A stretch of DNA of 64,000 nucleotides from Paramoeba atlantica (taxonomy: Eukaryota > Discosea), in assembly GCA_977017575.1 (NCBI GenBank), contig CDRNVI010000093.1, forward strand, positions 1-64,000, written 5' to 3'. Made by a program: the position numbers and the translations under genes. A model generated the notes under the pieces. The model had not been told where the DNA came from. It did not search any database and saw only the letters and a program-made list of their open reading frames with translations. Within the stretch, counting starts at the first letter, position 1, and each line of letters starts with the position of its first letter. Shown one piece after another: positions 38,296 to 46,590 of the stretch.

Positions 38296-40143
38296 CTAGT
38301 TTTCTGTAATTTCATTTTCTGACACACCAGAATCAGAAACAAATGGCTCTATAGTAAATTCCATGTACGTTACGGGATATGAAATATCAAAATTGCTTAG
38401 GACCTCGGGATGTAATACGCCGATACATCCAATGTTCTGCATAGAAGAATCTTTCCGCGTGTTAATTACGATATCAGCCCCTCGTCCAGGTAAAAAGAAA
38501 TCTTGATCGTCTGATTTCATAACATTGAGCTTTGGGACTTCCAACTTTTCCATTATGTGTTCAAGTACCCCACGTAAACAATGAAAAGCACTGCGATCGG
38601 CCGTGCAACATAAAGCCGCGACATGTCTTTTGTTCCGGGCTCCCGTGCGAGCGGTCACATCCTTCAAAACCACGTCAGTGACCTCAAATAACTGTATTGG
38701 AAGTGCATGGTGTAAATTATGTATTAAGAAACGTAATGTTCCTGGAAGTAGAGAAGTCCGACAAATTTGATAATCATGCGTTTTAGGATTTGCGATTTGT
38801 ACCGCCGAGTTGTCCTCTTTGCGGCGCAACATTCGGGATGTCTCATCACGACTGCAGAGACTGGTAGTCAGAATCTCGCTGTAGCCACAGGTAGCGATTT
38901 CGAGACGAAGTAAGTGAGATAGTTTTTCCAGTCTGTTTTGCGTTCCTGAGCTCAAAGTAGGAACAATCGGATCCCGTTGCACAAGTTTATCATATCCAAA
39001 AGCAATCGCAACGTCTTCCATAATGTCACACTCGTGCAGAATATCCGGTCGCTGTATAGGTACTTGCACTTCCAGTAGATCGTCATTTGAACTCGGATCG
39101 GCTTCGATTTGCATTTTACGAAGCAGTGATGCACAGATTGAAGGAGTGAGCTCTTCGTGAAAAAGGCCTATTTGCGTCGCAAGTCTACTTGTGCTGCACG
39201 TCATGCTTCTACTTCCAAGGCTAGGGGTAAGCTCAGATTTTCTCCCGTCTTCGTACTTCAGTTCAACTGGTTCAATGGTAAAGGGATCCTTACAATACAT
39301 TGAAAAGGAGGCTACCAGCAGTTGAAGTAGATTGTCTGTTTTTTTCTTGTCTACTCCTGTGCACTCAATAAAGACATCCCGAGTGGAAAGAGAGATTGCG
39401 CTGTAAGCCGAATTTATTATGGGGGGGAGGGAAAGCACTTCCGGCACGGAATCTCTGACTATCGGGTAATTTGGGAACGGGGAAAGCAGAGATACGTACT
39501 TCGATATAAATTTGTCATCCTTGTAATATTCTGCAAGTCCGTTTTCGGCGCAACTCAATGTGGTGCTCTGCTTCAATGGGACGAACTGGATCACATTTCT
39601 CGGCTGTGCATCGTAGAAAAATGGAGGACGTATTTTGGAGAGGTCATGTGTTCCAACTGAGGCTAAACTTCGTCGACGTGCCAAACTTTGGTGAAGTTTA
39701 TCCTGAAAGTCTATGAAAGATGCTAAGGAAGTGGTCGTAAAATTAAGCTCTCGCAAAATTGCGCACGATATGAACTCCCGAACATGCTTCACAGAACGCA
39801 TAACGTGGACAGTAACCAAGGAAGAAGGGCGGATTAATCGATGACATGGCGTTGGAATGAGACCTAGAAAAACTTTTAGTGCAACAGCCATGCCTTCGAC
39901 ACTTAGGAGGTCATGCCGATTCGCGGGACAATCGATCTTAAAAATGATATCGTTATTTTCAGCAGAGAAGTCGCTCGTGCGAGCAATCTTCTCTCCCATC
40001 TCTTTCGCTTTCATTTCTTCTGGGGTAGTTATCTCATCGAGTTCCACACCGAAGCGAAAGCAGATGTCGGCGAATTCTACGTCAGAAAATGTTTTTCCAA
40101 GAAGCTCAAATAGATATGAGCGGATGCAAGTCAGGGTGGGCAT
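38296..40143 (-). CDS. FARSB: Phenylalanyl-tRNA synthetase beta subunit
   Basis: 615 residues from the ATG at 40143 (MPTLTC..., matching the family start; the frame extends three codons to a TTG). It pairs with the alpha subunit to charge tRNA-Phe in the cytosol. Marks include the N-terminal RSYLFELLGKTFSDVEFADI and CFRFGVELDEIT, DCPANRHDLLSVEGMAVALK (B3/B4 onset), the B5 region around LLRKMQIEADPSSNDDLLEV, IQRPDILHECDIMEDVAIAF and GYDKL, and the catalytic-core-like C-terminal part (LFEVTDVVLKD, IGVLHPEVLSNFDI). The length and order match the archaeal/eukaryotic cytosolic type, not the bacterial one. Confidence 0.95.
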   Translation of the reverse strand: MPTLTCIRSYLFELLGKTFSDVEFADICFRFGVELDEITTPEEMKAKEMGEKIARTSDFSAENNDIIFKIDCPANRHDLLSVEGMAVALKVFLGLIPTPCHRLIRPSSLVTVHVMRSVKHVREFISCAILRELNFTTTSLASFIDFQDKLHQSLARRRSLASVGTHDLSKIRPPFFYDAQPRNVIQFVPLKQSTTLSCAENGLAEYYKDDKFISKYVSLLSPFPNYPIVRDSVPEVLSLPPIINSAYSAISLSTRDVFIECTGVDKKKTDNLLQLLVASFSMYCKDPFTIEPVELKYEDGRKSELTPSLGSRSMTCSTSRLATQIGLFHEELTPSICASLLRKMQIEADPSSNDDLLEVQVPIQRPDILHECDIMEDVAIAFGYDKLVQRDPIVPTLSSGTQNRLEKLSHLLRLEIATCGYSEILTTSLCSRDETSRMLRRKEDNSAVQIANPKTHDYQICRTSLLPGTLRFLIHNLHHALPIQLFEVTDVVLKDVTARTGARNKRHVAALCCTADRSAFHCLRGVLEHIMEKLEVPKLNVMKSDDQDFFLPGRGADIVINTRKDSSMQNIGCIGVLHPEVLSNFDISYPVTYMEFTIEPFVSDSGVSENEITEN

Positions 40144-40328
40144 AAAAAGCAAGTACTTCTATAAGATTTTTGTGGATATCTGTCATGTATCATATTCAAG
40201 ATGAAATATGTTTTCTTTTAATTCTGACTAATTAATTCAAGAAATGAGACCAAAATTTATTTGCCAAAAACAATATGGTCAAAATGTGGTCTCCTGCTGT
40301 AGATCATCACAGTAGGGTGTTAGAGCGT

Positions 40329-41471
40329 CTACGATAATATATTACTACTTTGAAGCAGAAAATTTGATCTAGCCTGAGCTATGATGTTTGCCGCACAGTT
40401 GGGTAGCGTGTCAATAGAATTTCCACAACTATCCCCCAGTTTCACGCGCAGCTCTGGGTAGTGAGCAAAGAGGTGAAACAAAAGTTTAAACAAATGTGCT
40501 TTCACGTGCGAGGCAACAGCTCCGTACCTTTGACTGTACTCTAGGTAACGCCGTACAACATCTTCTACTGTATCAATCAAGCACACGTCAAGAGGCAATA
40601 GTTTTTTATACCTACCGTTGTACAAGATTTGACCAGTGGGTTTTAAAAAAAGTCGGGGATCGTACAACAGACCTTCCGCAGACAATATGCCTGCACATCC
40701 GGTCGCGCGTAGACAATGTTCCACATCGTCTCCAGTTAAAATATTACCATTCGCCAGCACGGGAACGTACGGCAATGCCTCTCGAATGGCTCGAATTTGC
40801 TCCCAATCCGCAAGACTTGTCTGTGCTCCTTTCATCTCTCGCGTTCTTCCATGCACGGCCAGCATCCACGCCCCCGCCTCTACCACCATCCGAGCATACG
40901 CGACTGTTTTCTCCACATCCGGGTAAACCCTAATCTTCGCCGTCACCGGAACCCTCAACTCCACCGCAAGCGTGTGAATGATCCTATGAATCAACGCCCA
41001 ATCCTCCATTAGAAAACTCCCATAGTGTCCACGTCGTGCAATCCCTTGAGGACACCCTAAATTCAAGTCCACCGCATCACAGTGGTTCTCAACATACTGT
41101 GCCGCGGACAGTACGGTTGTTGGGGAGTTCCCACAGAACTGAACCACCAGCGGTCGGTCCCCTTCACACGTCGTAAACTCACGTCGGCGGTAGACCTCAC
41201 TGTGGGAAAACTGCGCACTGTGGAACATCGGGGTGTAGCACAGCTCGGCGCCGTAGGACCGGCACAGCATGCGAAACGCTAATGCGCTCTGGTCCACCAT
41301 GGGGGCCAGGACGTAGCGGGGGGACCGGAGTGCGTCGCGGTAGAAAGACCAGCGGCTCGGGTAGTGTTGGCGCGCGAGGGGGGGAAAGGGCTCGTCACGG
41401 GTTGCGTAGGGGTTCTCGGCGCAGTAGGGACAATCGTTGGAGATATCGGAGAGGGAAGTGGGGGGTGCCAT
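40329..41471 (-). CDS. DUS1: tRNA-dihydrouridine synthase 1 (DUS1-like)
   Basis: 380 residues from an ATG at 41471. Dus enzymes reduce uridines in the tRNA D-loop with FMN and NADPH; DUS1 acts at U16/U17. The TIM-barrel part shows PRYVLAPMVDQSALAFRMLC (FMN phosphate side), RPLVVQFCGNSP, DLNLGCPQGIARRGHYGSF with the catalytic Cys at 140, VTAKIRVY, LAVHGRTREMKGAQTSLADW, VLANGNIL and CAGILSAEGLLYDP. A helical C-terminal RNA-binding part follows at about 300-380. The start of the gene is G/C-rich, and a long pyrimidine tract precedes the ATG. Assignment to DUS1 rather than other eukaryotic Dus rests on length and the GRTREMKG loop. Confidence 0.92.
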   Translation of the reverse strand: MAPPTSLSDISNDCPYCAENPYATRDEPFPPLARQHYPSRWSFYRDALRSPRYVLAPMVDQSALAFRMLCRSYGAELCYTPMFHSAQFSHSEVYRRREFTTCEGDRPLVVQFCGNSPTTVLSAAQYVENHCDAVDLNLGCPQGIARRGHYGSFLMEDWALIHRIIHTLAVELRVPVTAKIRVYPDVEKTVAYARMVVEAGAWMLAVHGRTREMKGAQTSLADWEQIRAIREALPYVPVLANGNILTGDDVEHCLRATGCAGILSAEGLLYDPRLFLKPTGQILYNGRYKKLLPLDVCLIDTVEDVVRRYLEYSQRYGAVASHVKAHLFKLLFHLFAHYPELRVKLGDSCGNSIDTLPNCAANIIAQARSNFLLQSSNILS

Positions 41472-41926
41472 CCGGGGGGGAGTTAAAGAAGTGGGTAAGG
41501 GAGGTAGGGTTGTGTTGAAGAGTGCATGTTACGGTAGTGATAAAGACGACGGTGAATATTCATGTGAAGTTCTATATTTTCGTTTCCGAACGTTTTTCTT
41601 TTTTTATCTCGTGCGCATTGCTGGTCATTATTTCTGGTATTTTGGTCTTTTTCAAAAGTTGGCTGGGTCAGAGATTCAGTAAAGTTATTGTGCTATAGCT
41701 TTTTAGAAAGGCATTTTTTATAATACGAATACGAGTAATAAGGGGTGCTATTTTACTAAAAATGCCAAGCACTATTCTTATTCGGCATAAGTGGCACTAA
41801 AGTTTGTATGGGAAACGCTTTTGTTACGGGGCTCATAGAAGTAACTTTACATGCTTGACTTTTTTAAAATAATATGTGACGTTTCCCTTGGACGGCTTTA
41901 AAGAGGTTATGCAAAAAGGAACAGCA
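41472..41926. other. Gene spacer
   Basis: AT-rich, no gene. An imperfect inverted pair (AAGGGGTGCTATTTT...AAAAATGCCAAGCACT) near 41740-41780 is the only structure noticed. Confidence 0.35.
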
Positions 41927-42769
41927 TTATTCTTTGTTGATCATATTCTCAGATGTCTCAGCAAGCTCTACAGGTGTCGCAGCGGCACGCAACAGTTCTG
42001 CCTCTTCACCCTTGCTTAAATTCAAACCTTCTTGTCTCATTTTCAAAAGTATAATAAGAACCTTTTTTACTTCTTGTTGTGCAATTAAGCGGTCAATCAG
42101 GCGCAAGTAAGTACCGCGTTTGTCGGGCACATTGTGGAATAAGATGGATCCATCGTTATCGTTGGTTATTGCAGGTCTTGTGCGACTTGTTCTCATCATT
42201 TCATTGTATCGCTTGTATATCGACTGAATGTGGTATCGGTCCAAGTTGAGGTTCCGTATATAGGGACGAATAAAGGAGTATTGGCCAAAGAATAGCTTGA
42301 AATCTACCACCAAATCTTTTATTACAGGCATGTTCGGCAGTGGTCCAACAACTGTATGTTTCTGGGCATAAGTAACACAGGCAAGTGAGTTTACACCATT
42401 TATATTCATTGCACAACTACCACATACCCCCTCGCAGCATGAAGCTCGAAAGGCTAGGCTTGGGTCTTGGTGAGCTTTTACCGCGACTAATAGATCGAGT
42501 ACCATAAAGTCATTTGTCTTCTTGAAAGAATAACTGTCAAGTTTCTGAGTGTTGCACGACGGATCAAAGCGCGAGATCTGCAACACGCCGTTTGCATTTT
42601 CTGACATTGGGTTCAGATTATCACTTTCTTCGACATTCGTAATTTCTGCGCTGGTACTGGACTGATGTCTCAAGCCGCTCTGATATAACAGAAAGGTGGA
42701 TCGGTGTCTAGAGGAGGTCACAAGAGAAGATATGCTTGTACTCGCTACAGCTCTCAAAAAGGGTGACAT
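41927..42769 (-). CDS. SDH2N: Succinate dehydrogenase iron-sulfur subunit, N-terminal half (SDH2N)
   Basis: 280 residues from the ATG at 42769; the frame extends nine codons to a TTG. After a presequence rich in Ser and Arg (about 1-60) comes the plant-ferredoxin-like half of SdhB. The [2Fe-2S] ligands are Cys 111, 116, 119 and 131 in SCCEGVCGSC and NGVNSLAC. The protein continues with VVGPLPNMPVIKDLVVDFKL and a helical tail, but has no CxxCxxC cluster region for the [4Fe-4S] and [3Fe-4S] centres. Complex II in Euglenozoa uses two separate genes, SDH2N and SDH2C, and this matches SDH2N. The partner gene is not in this window. Acts in the inner mitochondrial membrane. Confidence 0.9.
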   Translation of the reverse strand: MSPFLRAVASTSISSLVTSSRHRSTFLLYQSGLRHQSSTSAEITNVEESDNLNPMSENANGVLQISRFDPSCNTQKLDSYSFKKTNDFMVLDLLVAVKAHQDPSLAFRASCCEGVCGSCAMNINGVNSLACVTYAQKHTVVGPLPNMPVIKDLVVDFKLFFGQYSFIRPYIRNLNLDRYHIQSIYKRYNEMMRTSRTRPAITNDNDGSILFHNVPDKRGTYLRLIDRLIAQQEVKKVLIILLKMRQEGLNLSKGEEAELLRAAATPVELAETSENMINKE

Positions 42770-43027
42770 TATAAAAATATTATGTAGCGATTCCAAAAGG
42801 GGTGCGTAATCCCTTTAAAAAACGAATGTGTAGTACCATATTTTTTTAATGAATTAAATTGTAAGCCGCTGCAATTTTGATTAACAGTATAACAGAGCCT
42901 CAAGTTACGTTGTCATATCATAAACTGTATACCAAAACAAAATAGTACTTTCAAAATCGAAAATTAGGCAACCCTTTAAGAAAATTCCTTTTGAAGTCAT
43001 TGTAATATAAAAGGAAATACGAAGCAA

Positions 43028-44410
43028 TTATCGACTTTTCTTTCTACGAGACTTTTTGACGCTTGATTTAATCGAGTTCTCTAATTCCTTGGTATTGGAG
43101 GTTTCTTTTACATAATCGCCGAACGTATCTAATTTTTTTTTGCGAAGGTGAAGTCTTTCCCCTATTGAAAGTTTTTTAGTATCTGGGCTAACTGAGCTTT
43201 GTGCTTCATTTCGCGCTTTTGTGGAGTTTGATGCTCGCCATTTTTTTGTGTTAAAGTCTTTCGTAGAACCTCTGCGTAAGCGCTTATTTGTTGTGCCTTC
43301 CATGTTTTCGCCGAATTCACTTCCGTCCAGCACTTCCTCCTCGGATGACCTCGTTCGCCGAGACCTACTAGCGGCACTTGGCTTAGTTTGCTTATTTTGA
43401 AAGATCAGTTCATTCGTAGAACTGATACTTGTGGTCCGATGTAATCGATCTTTATTGCGCGGTGTGCTAATTAATTCCTCAGCACTTCGAGGGGTCGGTA
43501 ATGAGTGCATATTAAAGTGCTCATTCGTAATCACCCGCTTAAATTCCGAGGGGGTAAACGATAGCCGTACACCATTCGTAGAGGAGGGTGAAAAGTCAGC
43601 ATCCAAGGTAGTAGTGTTCAAGTTTGGACGATCTTCGTTTGACGAACAGCTATGAAGGTAAGAGTTTTCCGAATGATATCCGCTCCTGCCATCATGCGCC
43701 CAAGGTGTTTGCTGCTCCAAAGCATCAGAAAAAGGTGTCATGGGTGTAATGGCAACAGAGTGTGCATGCGTAAAAGTCATTTGACAAGCTCTGTCCTCGG
43801 AATTGCTCTCTGCTGATTTAGTAGAAAGCTCAACTACTTCCCGCGGCGATTCAGTCTGCGAACCACAACTCACAGTTTGTGTGTAATGCGAACTTCTAAT
43901 CCCCAGATCGTTGTAAGAATCCTTTACGAAGGGAACATCGCAACGATTCTCTGGTGATGGTACCTCGTATGTGGTGTAAACTGTTGAGTAGCGGTTTGAT
44001 AGCGTTTTCGACATAGTAGATCTTGACTCTGAGTCGAGAGCTAAATGCTGCCCTTTTAACTGAGCCACATATAGTTGAGAACACAGCAGGCGCAGACGAG
44101 TTAGCTCGGATCGGGATTCACTTAACTGACTAACAGCTGATGCAAGTCTCGCTTGGACTTCCTTGATGTCTTTTTCTCCTTCGAAACGCCCAGCGGATAA
44201 ATCAGAATTGTGCGCTGAAATTTTCGGGAAAGTACTCTCACTCGAAATCACGGTCGGGTTAAAGGTAATCATCGAATGACAAAGAGTAGCATATCTGAGT
44301 TCAAGAATCACATAATATCTATTTCGATTGTTTGTGTTTCGATTAAGTTTCAATAGCTCTAAACAATTTGTATACATTTTCGTATTTACGTATTGTATAC
44401 TAGCATCCAT
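43028..44410 (-). CDS. Unknown protein with coiled coil and basic tail
   Basis: 460 residues from an ATG at 44410; another ATG at residue 47 (MITFNPTVISS) may be the true start. A short coiled coil (about 78-120; VQARLASAVSQLSESRSELT) is followed by a long Ser/Thr/Asn/Pro-rich stretch with several TP and SP sites and a highly basic C-terminus (KKSRRKKSR) that could be a nuclear localisation signal. No domain recognised. The gap to the next gene upstream is only 111 bases and is almost filled by the 90-bp element at 44425-44514. Confidence 0.65.
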   Translation of the reverse strand: MDASIQYVNTKMYTNCLELLKLNRNTNNRNRYYVILELRYATLCHSMITFNPTVISSESTFPKISAHNSDLSAGRFEGEKDIKEVQARLASAVSQLSESRSELTRLRLLCSQLYVAQLKGQHLALDSESRSTMSKTLSNRYSTVYTTYEVPSPENRCDVPFVKDSYNDLGIRSSHYTQTVSCGSQTESPREVVELSTKSAESNSEDRACQMTFTHAHSVAITPMTPFSDALEQQTPWAHDGRSGYHSENSYLHSCSSNEDRPNLNTTTLDADFSPSSTNGVRLSFTPSEFKRVITNEHFNMHSLPTPRSAEELISTPRNKDRLHRTTSISSTNELIFQNKQTKPSAASRSRRTRSSEEEVLDGSEFGENMEGTTNKRLRRGSTKDFNTKKWRASNSTKARNEAQSSVSPDTKKLSIGERLHLRKKKLDTFGDYVKETSNTKELENSIKSSVKKSRRKKSR

Positions 44411-44424
44411 ACATTATTATATTA

Positions 44425-44514
44425 CTGTGACCCCCCCTTTATACTTCGCCTATTTTGAGCAGTAACGAAGTATAAAGGGGGGCCTGACCAGCGAAATATA
44501 AAGGGGGGTCACAG
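44425..44514. mobile_element. 90-bp TA-flanked MITE between two genes
   Basis: Starts CTGTGACCCCCCCTTTATAC and ends TATAAAGGGGGGTCACAG, flanked by TA (44423-44424 and 44515-44516). Inverted repeats are about 24 bp, with an extra inner copy of the right end (GAAGTATAAAGGGGGGCC). It fills nearly all of the 111-base spacer between the DCC1-like gene and the gene at 43028. On the minus strand it offers a pyrimidine run followed by GGTCAGG, a possible splice acceptor. Related to 8943-9008. Confidence 0.8.
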
Positions 44515-44521
44515 TATTTGT

Positions 44522-46237
44522 CTATTTCCGGCTCCTATAGAATATATCTCCATTCAAATATTCTTTTTCTGCGTGTCGAACCATGAAATCCTCGAACACT
44601 TTTTCTATGGACGCAGCTGAGTTCGCGAAAGACTGATAAGCAAACGAACGAGTGCATAGGAACAGAAGAGGAAACGCTGGATCGGGATAGTTTCTTGTTT
44701 CTGAATCACTTCTCCAAGCGTAAGGATGTGGCGTGGGGTGATCTAAATTTTCCGTCTCTTTATCAAACAATATCATTGGGATGTTTGGACTGTGTTCGAA
44801 GGAAACCTGTGCATCGATTGTATTTGAAATCCCATTCAAATCTTCAATGGGAATGGAACACGAGGGTCGGAAAACTGGAAGTAAGAAAGGTAAAATCTCT
44901 CTTTTAGACCACCTACTTCGCAGCTGAAAAAGTGTTTGTAGCATATGCAAGGCACTACCCTTTGGGAGGTGGTCAGGATAGCAATATTGCCACGTCAACG
45001 GAGATTCCGAATTTGTATTTTGTTCGCATTCCGCAACGCTAGGTTCAAGAGTGCGAACTGCAATGCCTCCAAGGATTTCATCTAGTGTATCAAACAAAGT
45101 GAGCACACCACCGGACTTACAATGTTGTGTCGATTCAGAGGAAGGATCTACTCCGGAACCTTGCGCCACACATAAAGCTATATCTGGATGTAAGGAACTC
45201 TTCAATGCTTCTAATAGCTTCTCGTCATTGAGAGGGACAGCTCCATCTTGTAAAATCAACGCCGTCTTATGCTGGATATAGGATCGCAGGCAAAGATGGA
45301 GACCAACCAGAAAGGATGAGCATTTCTTTTCCAGACGTTTTGGTATTATAATGTGCCTTTCATCCACATGTATTCTACGATACATTCCAAATCTCTCCGC
45401 CGCGAATTGCAACACTTTTAGCGGAAAGATTTCATGAAGGGCATCAACGGCGACGTAGAGCGGAACACGGTCTATTCTCCCGTCGAGTTCTTCGTATGGT
45501 GTCTGCATACGTGCCGCCGACAACTGGGCTATCATTGCGTCAATGACTTCATCTAAGACGCGCGGGTGAAGACGTTGCAATGTGGCGGATGAGAATAGTC
45601 GAAGCCCCTCCCTTAGAAGTTCATTCTTAATTTCTTGACTACTTGCGCTTGCTGCTGCATAGTATTTTTCAGGAGTGTATCCACCCCGTTGTACTTCGGG
45701 TCCCTTTGACACTGCCCGGGCAGTTTTGTATGACAAATCTGATGCCAGAGCAGGAAAAGTGCTTTGGTCCTGAGTAAGCTCGTAATACGCGCAATTTTGA
45801 ATCATTGAGTAGATTACTGAGAAGTCGGGTCGTATACGTTCGAGTGATGCGGCAAACGAGCTATTTGGGCTCCACCAAACAGTGAGTGATATATTTTCAC
45901 CAGAATTGTGCAATACTGGTCCGAGCAACAAGGTTGAGCTGTGCTCCGTCTTTGTAATACGGTATGTTCCTTCACTAGTGCACGCTACAGCTGGATTAGG
46001 CTGAGTACGGCTTTTCGCATCTTTTTCAATGTTTGATGTTTCTTCCACATCCCTTGTAATGCCTCTAAGGCTCAAATTTACGACATCCTTAAGTACCTCT
46101 GGCCTATATTGTGGCACTAGTAAATGCAAAGGAATGTCAAATAGAAAGAGTTCTTCAGAATCAACCGAATTACTCTCGGCAGAGTTGTATTCTTGCCTAA
46201 TTTGGCCACTATTGTTTTGACTCCAATTTACTTGCAT
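44522..46237 (-). CDS. DSCC1: Sister chromatid cohesion protein DCC1-like
   Basis: 571 residues from an ATG at 46237; CTGCAG ends 8 bases upstream, a possible splice acceptor. DCC1 with CTF8 joins the alternative clamp loader CTF18-RFC, which loads PCNA and aids cohesion at the fork. The N-terminal signature AVACTSEGTYRITKTEHSST followed by LLLGP matches the family's 'AVLCT...TY..r..e.SNt.Ll' stretch, after FDIPLHLLVPQYRPEVLKDV. The C-terminal half has helical and winged-helix-like segments (RGGYTPEKYYAAA, WSKREILPFLLPVF). It is longer than human DCC1 (393), mainly through Ser/Glu-rich inserts. The rest of the match is weak, so moderately sure. Confidence 0.7.
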   Translation of the reverse strand: MQVNWSQNNSGQIRQEYNSAESNSVDSEELFLFDIPLHLLVPQYRPEVLKDVVNLSLRGITRDVEETSNIEKDAKSRTQPNPAVACTSEGTYRITKTEHSSTLLLGPVLHNSGENISLTVWWSPNSSFAASLERIRPDFSVIYSMIQNCAYYELTQDQSTFPALASDLSYKTARAVSKGPEVQRGGYTPEKYYAAASASSQEIKNELLREGLRLFSSATLQRLHPRVLDEVIDAMIAQLSAARMQTPYEELDGRIDRVPLYVAVDALHEIFPLKVLQFAAERFGMYRRIHVDERHIIIPKRLEKKCSSFLVGLHLCLRSYIQHKTALILQDGAVPLNDEKLLEALKSSLHPDIALCVAQGSGVDPSSESTQHCKSGGVLTLFDTLDEILGGIAVRTLEPSVAECEQNTNSESPLTWQYCYPDHLPKGSALHMLQTLFQLRSRWSKREILPFLLPVFRPSCSIPIEDLNGISNTIDAQVSFEHSPNIPMILFDKETENLDHPTPHPYAWRSDSETRNYPDPAFPLLFLCTRSFAYQSFANSAASIEKVFEDFMVRHAEKEYLNGDIFYRSRK

Positions 46238-46590
46238 TAATTATCCTGCAGGTCGAATTCTACGTGTCTACTTGAATTTTATAGCATGAGATTCAAACTA
46301 CAAAAGAAGTTCTTTTAAAGAAACCTAGGCTGTAAAGACGAGGGAGATACTAAAAGTTGTACCTTTGGTAAACTAACGGAAAAATGGAACGGTCTCTCTC
46401 GGCTTGCAAAGGATTCCAATGTTCCATACATAAAAAAGAAATTAGCGTGCAAAATGTTTCCATTTTTTCGGCTCGTCAAAGCGGATCACAGAACTCCTTA
46501 CAGGTAGTTCTCAAAAGTCTAATGAAAAAAAAAATTAAATCAACGAAAACCCCGTTTGCTCTACCCTTTCTTCTATTCTGATGATATGCT
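46238..46590. other. Gene spacer
   Basis: No gene. A GAGGGAGATACTAA motif at about 46340 repeats the outer end of the fold-back element at 7843-8341 and may be a relic of that family. Confidence 0.4.
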
